A stretch of DNA of 64,000 bases from Medicago truncatula. Its lineage: Eukaryota > Streptophyta > Magnoliopsida > Fabales > Fabaceae. The stretch spans positions 30,790,576 to 30,854,575 of the forward strand of contig NC_053043.1 of the NCBI RefSeq assembly GCF_003473485.1, read 5' to 3'. Positions 9,581-21,219 of the stretch are shown in pieces. Each line of letters opens with the position of its first letter. The stretch's first letter is position 1. The notes under the pieces were generated by a model. It ran no database searches. It saw only the letters and a program-made list of their open reading frames with translations, and was not told where the DNA came from. A program made the translations under genes and the position numbers.

Positions 9581-9700
9581 AGGTGCGATCATACCAGCAC
9601 TAATGCACCGGATCCCATCAGAACTCCGCAGTTAAGCGTGCTTGGGCGAGAGTAGTACTAGGATGGGTGACCTCCTGGGAAGTCCTTGTGTTGCACCTCT
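9581..9700 (+). rRNA. 5S rRNA, copy 33
   Basis: Consensus. Short spacer (284). Confidence 0.97.
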
Positions 9701-9864
9701 TTTTGCCAAAATTTCGTGTTCTTTTTGTTAATTAGCGTAATTTTACGTCGTTCCGTTAATTTACGCTACCTAACACTCTATTAGTTAATTAATTAGCGTA
9801 GTTTGACGTCTTTTTTGAAAAATAAATTAGAAATGCATATATACAATTACAACGCTTTACTCTC

Positions 9865-9984
9865 AGGTGCGATCATACCAGCACTAATGCACCGGATCCC
9901 ATCAGAACTCCGCAGTTAAGCGTGCTTGGGCGAGAGTAGTACTAGGATGGGTGACCTCCTGGGAAGTCCTTGTGTTGCACCTCT
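9865..9984 (+). rRNA. 5S rRNA, copy 34
   Basis: Consensus. Short spacer (284). Confidence 0.97.
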
Positions 9985-10148
9985 TTTTGCCAAAATTTCG
10001 TGTTCTTTTTGTTAATTAGCGTAATTTTACGTCGTTCCGTTAATTTACGCTACCTAACACTCTATTAGTTAATTAATTAGCGTAGTTTGACGTCTTTTTT
10101 GAAAAATAAATTAGAAATGCATATATACAATTACAACGCTTTACTCTC

Positions 10149-10268
10149 AGGTGCGATCATACCAGCACTAATGCACCGGATCCCATCAGAACTCCGCAGT
10201 TAAGCGTGCTTGGGCGAGAGTAGTACTAGGATGGGTGACCTCCTGGGAAGTCCTTGTGTTGCACCTCT
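10149..10268 (+). rRNA. 5S rRNA, copy 35
   Basis: Consensus. Short spacer (284). Confidence 0.97.
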
Positions 10269-10432
10269 TTTTGCCAAAATTTCGTGTTCTTTTTGTTAAT
10301 TAGCGTAATTTTACGTCGTTCCGTTAATTTACGCTACCTAACACTCTATTAGTTAATTAATTAGCGTAGTTTGACGTCTTTTTTGAAAAATAAATTAGAA
10401 ATGCATATATACAATTACAACGCTTTACTCTC

Positions 10433-10552
10433 AGGTGCGATCATACCAGCACTAATGCACCGGATCCCATCAGAACTCCGCAGTTAAGCGTGCTTGGGCG
10501 AGAGTAGTACTAGGATGGGTGACCTCCTGGGAAGTCCTTGTGTTGCACCTCT
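10433..10552 (+). rRNA. 5S rRNA, copy 36
   Basis: Consensus. Short spacer (284). Confidence 0.97.
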
Positions 10553-10716
10553 TTTTGCCAAAATTTCGTGTTCTTTTTGTTAATTAGCGTAATTTTACGT
10601 CGTTCCGTTAATTTACGCTACCTAACACTCTATTAGTTAATTAATTAGCGTAGTTTGACGTCTTTTTTGAAAAATAAATTAGAAATGCATATATACAATT
10701 ACAACGCTTTACTCTC

Positions 10717-10836
10717 AGGTGCGATCATACCAGCACTAATGCACCGGATCCCATCAGAACTCCGCAGTTAAGCGTGCTTGGGCGAGAGTAGTACTAGGAT
10801 GGGTGACCTCCTGGGAAGTCCTTGTGTTGCACCTCT
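10717..10836 (+). rRNA. 5S rRNA, copy 37
   Basis: Consensus. Long spacer (319). Confidence 0.97.
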
Positions 10837-11035
10837 TTTTGCCAAAATTTCGTGTTCTTTTTGTTAATTAGCGTAATTTTACGTCGTTTTTGAAAAATAA
10901 ACTTCGATTGTATTTCATTTTTTCCGTTAATTTACGCTACCTAACACTCTATTAGTTAATTAATTAGCGTAGTTTGACGTCTTTTTTGAAAAATAAATTA
11001 GAAATGCATATATACAATTACAACGCTTTACTCTC

Positions 11036-11155
11036 AGGTGCGATCATACCAGCACTAATGCACCGGATCCCATCAGAACTCCGCAGTTAAGCGTGCTTGG
11101 GCGAGAGTAGTACTAGGATGGGTGACCTCCTGGGAAGTCCTTGTGTTGCACCTCT
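11036..11155 (+). rRNA. 5S rRNA, copy 38
   Basis: Consensus. Short spacer (284). Confidence 0.97.
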
Positions 11156-11319
11156 TTTTGCCAAAATTTCGTGTTCTTTTTGTTAATTAGCGTAATTTTA
11201 CGTCGTTCCGTTAATTTACGCTACCTAACACTCTATTAGTTAATTAATTAGCGTAGTTTGACGTCTTTTTTGAAAAATAAATTAGAAATGCATATATACA
11301 ATTACAACGCTTTACTCTC

Positions 11320-11439
11320 AGGTGCGATCATACCAGCACTAATGCACCGGATCCCATCAGAACTCCGCAGTTAAGCGTGCTTGGGCGAGAGTAGTACTAG
11401 GATGGGTGACCTCCTGGGAAGTCCTTGTGTTGCACCTCT
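11320..11439 (+). rRNA. 5S rRNA, copy 39
   Basis: Consensus. Long spacer, two homopolymer losses (317). Confidence 0.97.
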
Positions 11440-11636
11440 TTTTGCCAAAATTTCGTGTTCTTTTTGTTAATTAGCGTAATTTTACGTCGTTTTTGAAAAT
11501 AAACTTCGATTGTATTTCATTTTTCCGTTAATTTACGCTACCTAACACTCTATTAGTTAATTAATTAGCGTAGTTTGACGTCTTTTTTGAAAAATAAATT
11601 AGAAATGCATATATACAATTACAACGCTTTACTCTC

Positions 11637-11756
11637 AGGTGCGATCATACCAGCACTAATGCACCGGATCCCATCAGAACTCCGCAGTTAAGCGTGCTTG
11701 GGCGAGAGTAGTACTAGGATGGGTGACCTCCTGGGAAGTCCTTGTGTTGCACCTCT
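11637..11756 (+). rRNA. 5S rRNA, copy 40
   Basis: Consensus. Short spacer (284). Confidence 0.97.
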
Positions 11757-11920
11757 TTTTGCCAAAATTTCGTGTTCTTTTTGTTAATTAGCGTAATTTT
11801 ACGTCGTTCCGTTAATTTACGCTACCTAACACTCTATTAGTTAATTAATTAGCGTAGTTTGACGTCTTTTTTGAAAAATAAATTAGAAATGCATATATAC
11901 AATTACAACGCTTTACTCTC

Positions 11921-12040
11921 AGGTGCGATCATACCAGCACTAATGCACCGGATCCCATCAGAACTCCGCAGTTAAGCGTGCTTGGGCGAGAGTAGTACTA
12001 GGATGGGTGACCTCCTGGGAAGTCCTTGTGTTGCACCTCT
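11921..12040 (+). rRNA. 5S rRNA, copy 41
   Basis: Consensus. Short spacer (284). Confidence 0.97.
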
Positions 12041-12204
12041 TTTTGCCAAAATTTCGTGTTCTTTTTGTTAATTAGCGTAATTTTACGTCGTTCCGTTAAT
12101 TTACGCTACCTAACACTCTATTAGTTAATTAATTAGCGTAGTTTGACGTCTTTTTTGAAAAATAAATTAGAAATGCATATATACAATTACAACGCTTTAC
12201 TCTC

Positions 12205-12324
12205 AGGTGCGATCATACCAGCACTAATGCACCGGATCCCATCAGAACTCCGCAGTTAAGCGTGCTTGGGCGAGAGTAGTACTAGGATGGGTGACCTCCT
12301 GGGAAGTCCTTGTGTTGCACCTCT
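12205..12324 (+). rRNA. 5S rRNA, copy 42
   Basis: Consensus. Short spacer (284). Confidence 0.97.
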
Positions 12325-12488
12325 TTTTGCCAAAATTTCGTGTTCTTTTTGTTAATTAGCGTAATTTTACGTCGTTCCGTTAATTTACGCTACCTAACAC
12401 TCTATTAGTTAATTAATTAGCGTAGTTTGACGTCTTTTTTGAAAAATAAATTAGAAATGCATATATACAATTACAACGCTTTACTCTC

Positions 12489-12608
12489 AGGTGCGATCAT
12501 ACCAGCACTAATGCACCGGATCCCATCAGAACTCCGCAGTTAAGCGTGCTTGGGCGAGAGTAGTACTAGGATGGGTGACCTCCTGGGAAGTCCTTGTGTT
12601 GCACCTCT
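12489..12608 (+). rRNA. 5S rRNA, copy 43
   Basis: Consensus. Short spacer (284). Confidence 0.97.
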
Positions 12609-12772
12609 TTTTGCCAAAATTTCGTGTTCTTTTTGTTAATTAGCGTAATTTTACGTCGTTCCGTTAATTTACGCTACCTAACACTCTATTAGTTAATTAA
12701 TTAGCGTAGTTTGACGTCTTTTTTGAAAAATAAATTAGAAATGCATATATACAATTACAACGCTTTACTCTC

Positions 12773-12892
12773 AGGTGCGATCATACCAGCACTAATGCAC
12801 CGGATCCCATCAGAACTCCGCAGTTAAGCGTGCTTGGGCGAGAGTAGTACTAGGATGGGTGACCTCCTGGGAAGTCCTTGTGTTGCACCTCT
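12773..12892 (+). rRNA. 5S rRNA, copy 44
   Basis: Consensus. Long spacer, one A short (318). Confidence 0.97.
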
Positions 12893-13090
12893 TTTTGCCA
12901 AAATTTCGTGTTCTTTTTGTTAATTAGCGTAATTTTACGTCGTTTTTGAAAATAAACTTCGATTGTATTTCATTTTTTCCGTTAATTTACGCTACCTAAC
13001 ACTCTATTAGTTAATTAATTAGCGTAGTTTGACGTCTTTTTTGAAAAATAAATTAGAAATGCATATATACAATTACAACGCTTTACTCTC

Positions 13091-13210
13091 AGGTGCGATC
13101 ATACCAGCACTAATGCACCGGATCCCATCAGAACTCCGCAGTTAAGCGTGCTTGGGCGAGAGTAGTACTAGGATGGGTGACCTCCTGGGAAGTCCTTGTG
13201 TTGCACCTCT
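13091..13210 (+). rRNA. 5S rRNA, copy 45
   Basis: Consensus. Short spacer (284). Confidence 0.97.
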
Positions 13211-13374
13211 TTTTGCCAAAATTTCGTGTTCTTTTTGTTAATTAGCGTAATTTTACGTCGTTCCGTTAATTTACGCTACCTAACACTCTATTAGTTAATT
13301 AATTAGCGTAGTTTGACGTCTTTTTTGAAAAATAAATTAGAAATGCATATATACAATTACAACGCTTTACTCTC

Positions 13375-13494
13375 AGGTGCGATCATACCAGCACTAATGC
13401 ACCGGATCCCATCAGAACTCCGCAGTTAAGCGTGCTTGGGCGAGAGTAGTACTAGGATGGGGGACCTCCTGGGAAGTCCTTGTGTTGCACCTCT
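13375..13494 (+). rRNA. 5S rRNA, copy 46 (C-box substitution)
   Basis: 120 nt with one substitution, T to G at 13462 (gene position 88; GGGTGACC becomes GGGGGACC), in the middle of the C-box contacted by TFIIIA. Everything else matches the consensus. Short spacer (284). Confidence 0.95.
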
Positions 13495-13658
13495 TTTTGC
13501 CAAAATTTCGTGTTCTTTTTGTTAATTAGCGTAATTTTACGTCGTTCCGTTAATTTACGCTACCTAACACTCTATTAGTTAATTAATTAGCGTAGTTTGA
13601 CGTCTTTTTTGAAAAATAAATTAGAAATGCATATATACAATTACAACGCTTTACTCTC

Positions 13659-13778
13659 AGGTGCGATCATACCAGCACTAATGCACCGGATCCCATCAGA
13701 ACTCCGCAGTTAAGCGTGCTTGGGCGAGAGTAGTACTAGGATGGGTGACCTCCTGGGAAGTCCTTGTGTTGCACCTCT
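13659..13778 (+). rRNA. 5S rRNA, copy 47
   Basis: Consensus. Short spacer (284). Confidence 0.97.
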
Positions 13779-13942
13779 TTTTGCCAAAATTTCGTGTTCT
13801 TTTTGTTAATTAGCGTAATTTTACGTCGTTCCGTTAATTTACGCTACCTAACACTCTATTAGTTAATTAATTAGCGTAGTTTGACGTCTTTTTTGAAAAA
13901 TAAATTAGAAATGCATATATACAATTACAACGCTTTACTCTC

Positions 13943-14062
13943 AGGTGCGATCATACCAGCACTAATGCACCGGATCCCATCAGAACTCCGCAGTTAAGCG
14001 TGCTTGGGCGAGAGTAGTACTAGGATGGGTGACCTCCTGGGAAGTCCTTGTGTTGCACCTCT
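13943..14062 (+). rRNA. 5S rRNA, copy 48
   Basis: Consensus. Short spacer (284). Confidence 0.97.
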
Positions 14063-14226
14063 TTTTGCCAAAATTTCGTGTTCTTTTTGTTAATTAGCGT
14101 AATTTTACGTCGTTCCGTTAATTTACGCTACCTAACACTCTATTAGTTAATTAATTAGCGTAGTTTGACGTCTTTTTTGAAAAATAAATTAGAAATGCAT
14201 ATATACAATTACAACGCTTTACTCTC

Positions 14227-14346
14227 AGGTGCGATCATACCAGCACTAATGCACCGGATCCCATCAGAACTCCGCAGTTAAGCGTGCTTGGGCGAGAGTA
14301 GTACTAGGATGGGTGACCTCCTGGGAAGTCCTTGTGTTGCACCTCT
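14227..14346 (+). rRNA. 5S rRNA, copy 49
   Basis: Consensus. Short spacer, one A lost upstream of the next promoter (283). Confidence 0.97.
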
Positions 14347-14509
14347 TTTTGCCAAAATTTCGTGTTCTTTTTGTTAATTAGCGTAATTTTACGTCGTTCC
14401 GTTAATTTACGCTACCTAACACTCTATTAGTTAATTAATTAGCGTAGTTTGACGTCTTTTTTGAAAATAAATTAGAAATGCATATATACAATTACAACGC
14501 TTTACTCTC

Positions 14510-14629
14510 AGGTGCGATCATACCAGCACTAATGCACCGGATCCCATCAGAACTCCGCAGTTAAGCGTGCTTGGGCGAGAGTAGTACTAGGATGGGTGAC
14601 CTCCTGGGAAGTCCTTGTGTTGCACCTCT
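14510..14629 (+). rRNA. 5S rRNA, copy 50
   Basis: Consensus. Long spacer, three homopolymer losses (316). Confidence 0.97.
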
Positions 14630-14825
14630 TTTTGCCAAAATTTCGTGTTCTTTTTGTTAATTAGCGTAATTTTACGTCGTTTTGAAAATAAACTTCGATT
14701 GTATTTCATTTTTCCGTTAATTTACGCTACCTAACACTCTATTAGTTAATTAATTAGCGTAGTTTGACGTCTTTTTTGAAAAATAAATTAGAAATGCATA
14801 TATACAATTACAACGCTTTACTCTC

Positions 14826-14945
14826 AGGTGCGATCATACCAGCACTAATGCACCGGATCCCATCAGAACTCCGCAGTTAAGCGTGCTTGGGCGAGAGTAG
14901 TACTAGGATGGGTGACCTCCTGGGAAGTCCTTGTGTTGCACCTCT
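14826..14945 (+). rRNA. 5S rRNA, copy 51
   Basis: Consensus. Short spacer (284). Confidence 0.97.
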
Positions 14946-15109
14946 TTTTGCCAAAATTTCGTGTTCTTTTTGTTAATTAGCGTAATTTTACGTCGTTCCG
15001 TTAATTTACGCTACCTAACACTCTATTAGTTAATTAATTAGCGTAGTTTGACGTCTTTTTTGAAAAATAAATTAGAAATGCATATATACAATTACAACGC
15101 TTTACTCTC

Positions 15110-15229
15110 AGGTGCGATCATACCAGCACTAATGCACCGGATCCCATCAGAACTCCGCAGTTAAGCGTGCTTGGGCGAGAGTAGTACTAGGATGGGTGAC
15201 CTCCTGGGAAGTCCTTGTGTTGCACCTCT
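15110..15229 (+). rRNA. 5S rRNA, copy 52
   Basis: Consensus. Short spacer (284). Confidence 0.97.
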
Positions 15230-15393
15230 TTTTGCCAAAATTTCGTGTTCTTTTTGTTAATTAGCGTAATTTTACGTCGTTCCGTTAATTTACGCTACCT
15301 AACACTCTATTAGTTAATTAATTAGCGTAGTTTGACGTCTTTTTTGAAAAATAAATTAGAAATGCATATATACAATTACAACGCTTTACTCTC

Positions 15394-15513
15394 AGGTGCG
15401 ATCATACCAGCACTAATGCACCGGATCCCATCAGAACTCCGCAGTTAAGCGTGCTTGGGCGAGAGTAGTACTAGGATGGGTGACCTCCTGGGAAGTCCTT
15501 GTGTTGCACCTCT
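15394..15513 (+). rRNA. 5S rRNA, copy 53
   Basis: Consensus. Short spacer (284). Confidence 0.97.
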
Positions 15514-15677
15514 TTTTGCCAAAATTTCGTGTTCTTTTTGTTAATTAGCGTAATTTTACGTCGTTCCGTTAATTTACGCTACCTAACACTCTATTAGTTA
15601 ATTAATTAGCGTAGTTTGACGTCTTTTTTGAAAAATAAATTAGAAATGCATATATACAATTACAACGCTTTACTCTC

Positions 15678-15797
15678 AGGTGCGATCATACCAGCACTAA
15701 TGCACCGGATCCCATCAGAACTCCGCAGTTAAGCGTGCTTGGGCGAGAGTAGTACTAGGATGGGTGACCTCCTGGGAAGTCCTTGTGTTGCACCTCT
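15678..15797 (+). rRNA. 5S rRNA, copy 54
   Basis: Consensus. Short spacer (284). Confidence 0.97.
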
Positions 15798-15961
15798 TTT
15801 TGCCAAAATTTCGTGTTCTTTTTGTTAATTAGCGTAATTTTACGTCGTTCCGTTAATTTACGCTACCTAACACTCTATTAGTTAATTAATTAGCGTAGTT
15901 TGACGTCTTTTTTGAAAAATAAATTAGAAATGCATATATACAATTACAACGCTTTACTCTC

Positions 15962-16080
15962 AGGTGCGATCATACCAGCACTAATGCACCGGATCCCATC
16001 AGAACTCCGCAGTTAAGCGTGCTTGGGCGAGAGTAGTACTAGGATGGGTGACCTCCTGGAAGTCCTTGTGTTGCACCTCT
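15962..16080 (+). rRNA. 5S rRNA, copy 55 (1-base loss)
   Basis: 119 nt: GGG to GG at gene positions 97-99 (CTGGGAAG to CTGGAAG), at the C-box end. Short spacer (283 to next start). Confidence 0.95.
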
Positions 16081-16244
16081 TTTTGCCAAAATTTCGTGTT
16101 CTTTTTGTTAATTAGCGTAATTTTACGTCGTTCCGTTAATTTACGCTACCTAACACTCTATTAGTTAATTAATTAGCGTAGTTTGACGTCTTTTTTGAAA
16201 AATAAATTAGAAATGCATATATACAATTACAACGCTTTACTCTC

Positions 16245-16364
16245 AGGTGCGATCATACCAGCACTAATGCACCGGATCCCATCAGAACTCCGCAGTTAAG
16301 CGTGCTTGGGCGAGAGTAGTACTAGGATGGGTGACCTCCTGGGAAGTCCTTGTGTTGCACCTCT
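16245..16364 (+). rRNA. 5S rRNA, copy 56
   Basis: Consensus. Long spacer (319). Confidence 0.97.
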
Positions 16365-16563
16365 TTTTGCCAAAATTTCGTGTTCTTTTTGTTAATTAGC
16401 GTAATTTTACGTCGTTTTTGAAAAATAAACTTCGATTGTATTTCATTTTTTCCGTTAATTTACGCTACCTAACACTCTATTAGTTAATTAATTAGCGTAG
16501 TTTGACGTCTTTTTTGAAAAATAAATTAGAAATGCATATATACAATTACAACGCTTTACTCTC

Positions 16564-16683
16564 AGGTGCGATCATACCAGCACTAATGCACCGGATCCCA
16601 TCAGAACTCCGCAGTTAAGCGTGCTTGGGCGAGAGTAGTACTAGGATGGGTGACCTCCTGGGAAGTCCTTGTGTTGCACCTCT
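16564..16683 (+). rRNA. 5S rRNA, copy 57
   Basis: Consensus. Short spacer (284). Confidence 0.97.
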
Positions 16684-16847
16684 TTTTGCCAAAATTTCGT
16701 GTTCTTTTTGTTAATTAGCGTAATTTTACGTCGTTCCGTTAATTTACGCTACCTAACACTCTATTAGTTAATTAATTAGCGTAGTTTGACGTCTTTTTTG
16801 AAAAATAAATTAGAAATGCATATATACAATTACAACGCTTTACTCTC

Positions 16848-16967
16848 AGGTGCGATCATACCAGCACTAATGCACCGGATCCCATCAGAACTCCGCAGTT
16901 AAGCGTGCTTGGGCGAGAGTAGTACTAGGATGGGTGACCTCCTGGGAAGTCCTTGTGTTGCACCTCT
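16848..16967 (+). rRNA. 5S rRNA, copy 58
   Basis: Consensus. Short spacer (284). Confidence 0.97.
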
Positions 16968-17131
16968 TTTTGCCAAAATTTCGTGTTCTTTTTGTTAATT
17001 AGCGTAATTTTACGTCGTTCCGTTAATTTACGCTACCTAACACTCTATTAGTTAATTAATTAGCGTAGTTTGACGTCTTTTTTGAAAAATAAATTAGAAA
17101 TGCATATATACAATTACAACGCTTTACTCTC

Positions 17132-17250
17132 AGGTGCGATCATACCAGCACTAATGCACCGGATCCCATCAGAACTCGCAGTTAAGCGTGCTTGGGCGAG
17201 AGTAGTACTAGGATGGGTGACCTCCTGGGAAGTCCTTGTGTTGCACCTCT
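17132..17250 (+). rRNA. 5S rRNA, copy 59 (1-base loss)
   Basis: 119 nt: CC to C at gene positions 46-47 (ACTCCGCAG to ACTCGCAG), just before the A-box. Short spacer (283). Confidence 0.95.
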
Positions 17251-17414
17251 TTTTGCCAAAATTTCGTGTTCTTTTTGTTAATTAGCGTAATTTTACGTCG
17301 TTCCGTTAATTTACGCTACCTAACACTCTATTAGTTAATTAATTAGCGTAGTTTGACGTCTTTTTTGAAAAATAAATTAGAAATGCATATATACAATTAC
17401 AACGCTTTACTCTC

Positions 17415-17534
17415 AGGTGCGATCATACCAGCACTAATGCACCGGATCCCATCAGAACTCCGCAGTTAAGCGTGCTTGGGCGAGAGTAGTACTAGGATGG
17501 GTGACCTCCTGGGAAGTCCTTGTGTTGCACCTCT
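17415..17534 (+). rRNA. 5S rRNA, copy 60
   Basis: Consensus. Long spacer (319). Confidence 0.97.
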
Positions 17535-17733
17535 TTTTGCCAAAATTTCGTGTTCTTTTTGTTAATTAGCGTAATTTTACGTCGTTTTTGAAAAATAAAC
17601 TTCGATTGTATTTCATTTTTTCCGTTAATTTACGCTACCTAACACTCTATTAGTTAATTAATTAGCGTAGTTTGACGTCTTTTTTGAAAAATAAATTAGA
17701 AATGCATATATACAATTACAACGCTTTACTCTC

Positions 17734-17853
17734 AGGTGCGATCATACCAGCACTAATGCACCGGATCCCATCAGAACTCCGCAGTTAAGCGTGCTTGGGC
17801 GAGAGTAGTACTAGGATGGGTGACCTCCTGGGAAGTCCTTGTGTTGCACCTCT
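17734..17853 (+). rRNA. 5S rRNA, copy 61
   Basis: Consensus. Short spacer (284). Confidence 0.97.
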
Positions 17854-18017
17854 TTTTGCCAAAATTTCGTGTTCTTTTTGTTAATTAGCGTAATTTTACG
17901 TCGTTCCGTTAATTTACGCTACCTAACACTCTATTAGTTAATTAATTAGCGTAGTTTGACGTCTTTTTTGAAAAATAAATTAGAAATGCATATATACAAT
18001 TACAACGCTTTACTCTC

Positions 18018-18137
18018 AGGTGCGATCATACCAGCACTAATGCACCGGATCCCATCAGAACTCCGCAGTTAAGCGTGCTTGGGCGAGAGTAGTACTAGGA
18101 TGGGTGACCTCCTGGGAAGTCCTTGTGTTGCACCTCT
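18018..18137 (+). rRNA. 5S rRNA, copy 62
   Basis: Consensus. Short spacer (284). Confidence 0.97.
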
Positions 18138-18301
18138 TTTTGCCAAAATTTCGTGTTCTTTTTGTTAATTAGCGTAATTTTACGTCGTTCCGTTAATTTA
18201 CGCTACCTAACACTCTATTAGTTAATTAATTAGCGTAGTTTGACGTCTTTTTTGAAAAATAAATTAGAAATGCATATATACAATTACAACGCTTTACTCT
18301 C

Positions 18302-18420
18302 AGGTGCGATCATACCAGCACTAATGCACCGGATCCCATCAGAACTCCGCAGTTAAGCGTGCTTGGGCGAGAGAGTACTAGGATGGGTGACCTCCTGGGA
18401 AGTCCTTGTGTTGCACCTCT
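18302..18420 (+). rRNA. 5S rRNA, copy 63 (1-base loss)
   Basis: 119 nt: one T lost at gene position 73 (CGAGAGTAGTAC to CGAGAGAGTAC), directly after the intermediate element. It is not in a homopolymer and is shared with copy 82. A degenerate spacer follows (292). Confidence 0.95.
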
Positions 18421-18470
18421 TTTTGCCAAAATTTCGTGTTCTTTTTGTTAATTAGCGTAATTTTACGTCG

Positions 18471-18488
18471 TTGTCCGATGTATTATCG
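18471..18488 (+). repeat. Degenerate long-type spacer segment after copy 63
   Basis: Where a short unit has TTCCGTTAA before TTTACGCTACC, this unit has 18 bases including CGATGTATT. That core resembles CGATTGTATT of the long block, so this looks like a heavily shortened long spacer rather than a foreign insertion. It resembles the degenerate spacers at 27901-27949 and 35481-35512. Confidence 0.65.
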
Positions 18489-18593
18489 TTTACGCTACCT
18501 AACACTCTATTAGTTAATTAATTAGCGTAGTTTGACGTCTTTTTTGAAAAATAAATTAGAAATGCATATATACAATTACAACGCTTTACTCTC

Positions 18594-18713
18594 AGGTGCG
18601 ATCATACCAGCACTAATGCACCGGATCCCATCAGAACTCCGCAGTTAAGCGTGCTTGGGCGAGAGTAGTACTAGGATGGGTGACCTCCTGGGAAGTCCTT
18701 GTGTTGCACCTCT
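18594..18713 (+). rRNA. 5S rRNA, copy 64
   Basis: Consensus. Short spacer (284). Confidence 0.97.
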
Positions 18714-18877
18714 TTTTGCCAAAATTTCGTGTTCTTTTTGTTAATTAGCGTAATTTTACGTCGTTCCGTTAATTTACGCTACCTAACACTCTATTAGTTA
18801 ATTAATTAGCGTAGTTTGACGTCTTTTTTGAAAAATAAATTAGAAATGCATATATACAATTACAACGCTTTACTCTC

Positions 18878-18997
18878 AGGTGCGATCATACCAGCACTAA
18901 TGCACCGGATCCCATCAGAACTCCGCAGTTAAGCGTGCTTGGGCGAGAGTAGTACTAGGATGGGTGACCTCCTGGGAAGTCCTTGTGTTGCACCTCT
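18878..18997 (+). rRNA. 5S rRNA, copy 65
   Basis: Consensus. Long spacer (319). Confidence 0.97.
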
Positions 18998-19196
18998 TTT
19001 TGCCAAAATTTCGTGTTCTTTTTGTTAATTAGCGTAATTTTACGTCGTTTTTGAAAAATAAACTTCGATTGTATTTCATTTTTTCCGTTAATTTACGCTA
19101 CCTAACACTCTATTAGTTAATTAATTAGCGTAGTTTGACGTCTTTTTTGAAAAATAAATTAGAAATGCATATATACAATTACAACGCTTTACTCTC

Positions 19197-19316
19197 AGGT
19201 GCGATCATACCAGCACTAATGCACCGGATCCCATCAGAACTCCGCAGTTAAGCGTGCTTGGGCGAGAGTAGTACTAGGATGGGTGACCTCCTGGGAAGTC
19301 CTTGTGTTGCACCTCT
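19197..19316 (+). rRNA. 5S rRNA, copy 66
   Basis: Consensus. Short spacer (284). Confidence 0.97.
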
Positions 19317-19480
19317 TTTTGCCAAAATTTCGTGTTCTTTTTGTTAATTAGCGTAATTTTACGTCGTTCCGTTAATTTACGCTACCTAACACTCTATTAG
19401 TTAATTAATTAGCGTAGTTTGACGTCTTTTTTGAAAAATAAATTAGAAATGCATATATACAATTACAACGCTTTACTCTC

Positions 19481-19600
19481 AGGTGCGATCATACCAGCAC
19501 TAATGCACCGGATCCCATCAGAACTCCGCAGTTAAGCGTGCTTGGGCGAGAGTAGTACTAGGATGGGTGACCTCCTGGGAAGTCCTTGTGTTGCACCTCT
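19481..19600 (+). rRNA. 5S rRNA, copy 67
   Basis: Consensus. Short spacer (284). Confidence 0.97.
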
Positions 19601-19764
19601 TTTTGCCAAAATTTCGTGTTCTTTTTGTTAATTAGCGTAATTTTACGTCGTTCCGTTAATTTACGCTACCTAACACTCTATTAGTTAATTAATTAGCGTA
19701 GTTTGACGTCTTTTTTGAAAAATAAATTAGAAATGCATATATACAATTACAACGCTTTACTCTC

Positions 19765-19884
19765 AGGTGCGATCATACCAGCACTAATGCACCGGATCCC
19801 ATCAGAACTCCGCAGTTAAGCGTGCTTGGGCGAGAGTAGTACTAGGATGGGTGACCTCCTGGGAAGTCCTTGTGTTGCACCTCT
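19765..19884 (+). rRNA. 5S rRNA, copy 68
   Basis: Consensus. Short spacer (284). Confidence 0.97.
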
Positions 19885-20048
19885 TTTTGCCAAAATTTCG
19901 TGTTCTTTTTGTTAATTAGCGTAATTTTACGTCGTTCCGTTAATTTACGCTACCTAACACTCTATTAGTTAATTAATTAGCGTAGTTTGACGTCTTTTTT
20001 GAAAAATAAATTAGAAATGCATATATACAATTACAACGCTTTACTCTC

Positions 20049-20168
20049 AGGTGCGATCATACCAGCACTAATGCACCGGATCCCATCAGAACTCCGCAGT
20101 TAAGCGTGCTTGGGCGAGAGTAGTACTAGGATGGGTGACCTCCTGGGAAGTCCTTGTGTTGCACCTCT
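20049..20168 (+). rRNA. 5S rRNA, copy 69
   Basis: Consensus. Short spacer (284). Confidence 0.97.
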
Positions 20169-20332
20169 TTTTGCCAAAATTTCGTGTTCTTTTTGTTAAT
20201 TAGCGTAATTTTACGTCGTTCCGTTAATTTACGCTACCTAACACTCTATTAGTTAATTAATTAGCGTAGTTTGACGTCTTTTTTGAAAAATAAATTAGAA
20301 ATGCATATATACAATTACAACGCTTTACTCTC

Positions 20333-20452
20333 AGGTGCGATCATACCAGCACTAATGCACCGGATCCCATCAGAACTCCGCAGTTAAGCGTGCTTGGGCG
20401 AGAGTAGTACTAGGATGGGTGACCTCCTGGGAAGTCCTTGTGTTGCACCTCT
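20333..20452 (+). rRNA. 5S rRNA, copy 70
   Basis: Consensus. Long spacer (319). Confidence 0.97.
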
Positions 20453-20651
20453 TTTTGCCAAAATTTCGTGTTCTTTTTGTTAATTAGCGTAATTTTACGT
20501 CGTTTTTGAAAAATAAACTTCGATTGTATTTCATTTTTTCCGTTAATTTACGCTACCTAACACTCTATTAGTTAATTAATTAGCGTAGTTTGACGTCTTT
20601 TTTGAAAAATAAATTAGAAATGCATATATACAATTACAACGCTTTACTCTC

Positions 20652-20771
20652 AGGTGCGATCATACCAGCACTAATGCACCGGATCCCATCAGAACTCCGC
20701 AGTTAAGCGTGCTTGGGCGAGAGTAGTACTAGGATGGGTGACCTCCTGGGAAGTCCTTGTGTTGCACCTCT
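20652..20771 (+). rRNA. 5S rRNA, copy 71
   Basis: Consensus. Short spacer (284). Confidence 0.97.
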
Positions 20772-20935
20772 TTTTGCCAAAATTTCGTGTTCTTTTTGTT
20801 AATTAGCGTAATTTTACGTCGTTCCGTTAATTTACGCTACCTAACACTCTATTAGTTAATTAATTAGCGTAGTTTGACGTCTTTTTTGAAAAATAAATTA
20901 GAAATGCATATATACAATTACAACGCTTTACTCTC

Positions 20936-21055
20936 AGGTGCGATCATACCAGCACTAATGCACCGGATCCCATCAGAACTCCGCAGTTAAGCGTGCTTGG
21001 GCGAGAGTAGTACTAGGATGGGTGACCTCCTGGGAAGTCCTTGTGTTGCACCTCT
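20936..21055 (+). rRNA. 5S rRNA, copy 72
   Basis: Consensus. Short spacer (284). Confidence 0.97.
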
Positions 21056-21219
21056 TTTTGCCAAAATTTCGTGTTCTTTTTGTTAATTAGCGTAATTTTA
21101 CGTCGTTCCGTTAATTTACGCTACCTAACACTCTATTAGTTAATTAATTAGCGTAGTTTGACGTCTTTTTTGAAAAATAAATTAGAAATGCATATATACA
21201 ATTACAACGCTTTACTCTC

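Noticed and set aside
17070-17285. 71-codon open frame over copy 59
   Set aside because: Same cause: a one-C loss before the TAA shifts the frame across a 5S gene. The protein is a translation of rDNA.
18471-18488. Foreign insertion or transposon footprint in the spacer
   Set aside because: No target duplication or terminal repeat; the core resembles the long-class spacer block, so a shortened native spacer is simpler.
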